Shown here piece after piece: positions 34,217-34,308 of a stretch of 34,308 nt of DNA. Position 1 is the first letter of the stretch. Each line of letters opens with the position of its first letter. The translations under genes were made by a program, and so were the position numbers. The DNA is from Saprospiraceae bacterium (lineage in GTDB: Bacteria; Bacteroidota; Bacteroidia; Chitinophagales; Saprospiraceae), in contig JABWBR010000080.1 in NCBI GenBank assembly GCA_013360405.1, forward strand, positions 1 to 34,308. The letters run 5' to 3'. A model generated the notes under the pieces. That model saw only the letters and a program-made list of their open reading frames with translations. It made no database searches and was not told where the DNA came from.

Positions 34217-34308
34217 TGTGCTGATGTGCTGATGTGCTGATGTGCTGATGTGCTGATGTGCTGATGTGCTGATGTGCTGATGTGCTGATGTGCTGATGTG
34301 CTGATGTG
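34214..34308 (+). repeat. Octamer tandem array TGATGTGC at the window edge
   Basis: Nearly 12 perfect copies of TGATGTGC, starting at the TGA stop of sprE and running off the window. It is the same octamer, in the same orientation relative to its gene, as the array at the end of the cyclase gene (25511-25606). Confidence 0.95.

Overview
The window looks like a chromosomal piece of a Bacteroidota bacterium, most likely of the Saprospirales (Lewinella/Haliscomenobacter-like). Evidence from the sequence: two secreted proteins with type IX secretion (T9SS) C-terminal sorting domains, a SprE/PorW-type T9SS lipoprotein, a hybrid two-component system (propeller/Y_Y_Y/kinase/receiver/AraC in one chain), several TTG-N20-TAnnTTTG promoters, and little Shine-Dalgarno signal. 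No rRNA, tRNA, CRISPR array or transposase gene was seen. The lineage is inferred from these traits, not from a search.

Left part (1-7800): an accessory mosaic. Two AT-rich toxin-antitoxin operons (UPF0175/DUF3368-PIN, then excisionase-like HTH/PIN_3) and a 1,603-residue exonuclease-RecQ-UvrD fusion are each bracketed by copies of one degenerate, hairpin-rich repeat family. Both TA operons have a promoter at the same very short distance from the antitoxin ATG.

7995-15315: a small membrane protein, a long RNA-type hairpin, a BNR/Asp-box secreted protein with a T9SS tail, then a five-gene + strand redox operon: NarI-like membrane protein, NasA/NarB-like molybdenum oxidoreductase, four-cluster ferredoxin subunit, Rieske protein and a small membrane protein. 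Together these look like a membrane-coupled nitrate-reductase-type electron chain.

15316-22233: a large T9SS cargo protein and the hybrid sensor/AraC regulator, both on the minus strand, with homologous 3' sequences that begin at their stop codons; then a ~160-bp imperfect palindrome.

22234-27606: an AT-rich pair (DUF2200, SAM methyltransferase), a Tat-exported Gfo/Idh/MocA (GH109-like) protein, a TPR/membrane protein, a cyclase-family hydrolase and a membrane metallophosphoesterase. Two octamer tandem arrays fill the 25405-25597 gap.

27607-34308: a beta-barrel protein with a textbook promoter, a TIGR01777 epimerase-like protein, a small HAD phosphatase, an M23 peptidase, and sprE. The window ends inside a third octamer array that begins exactly at the sprE stop codon.
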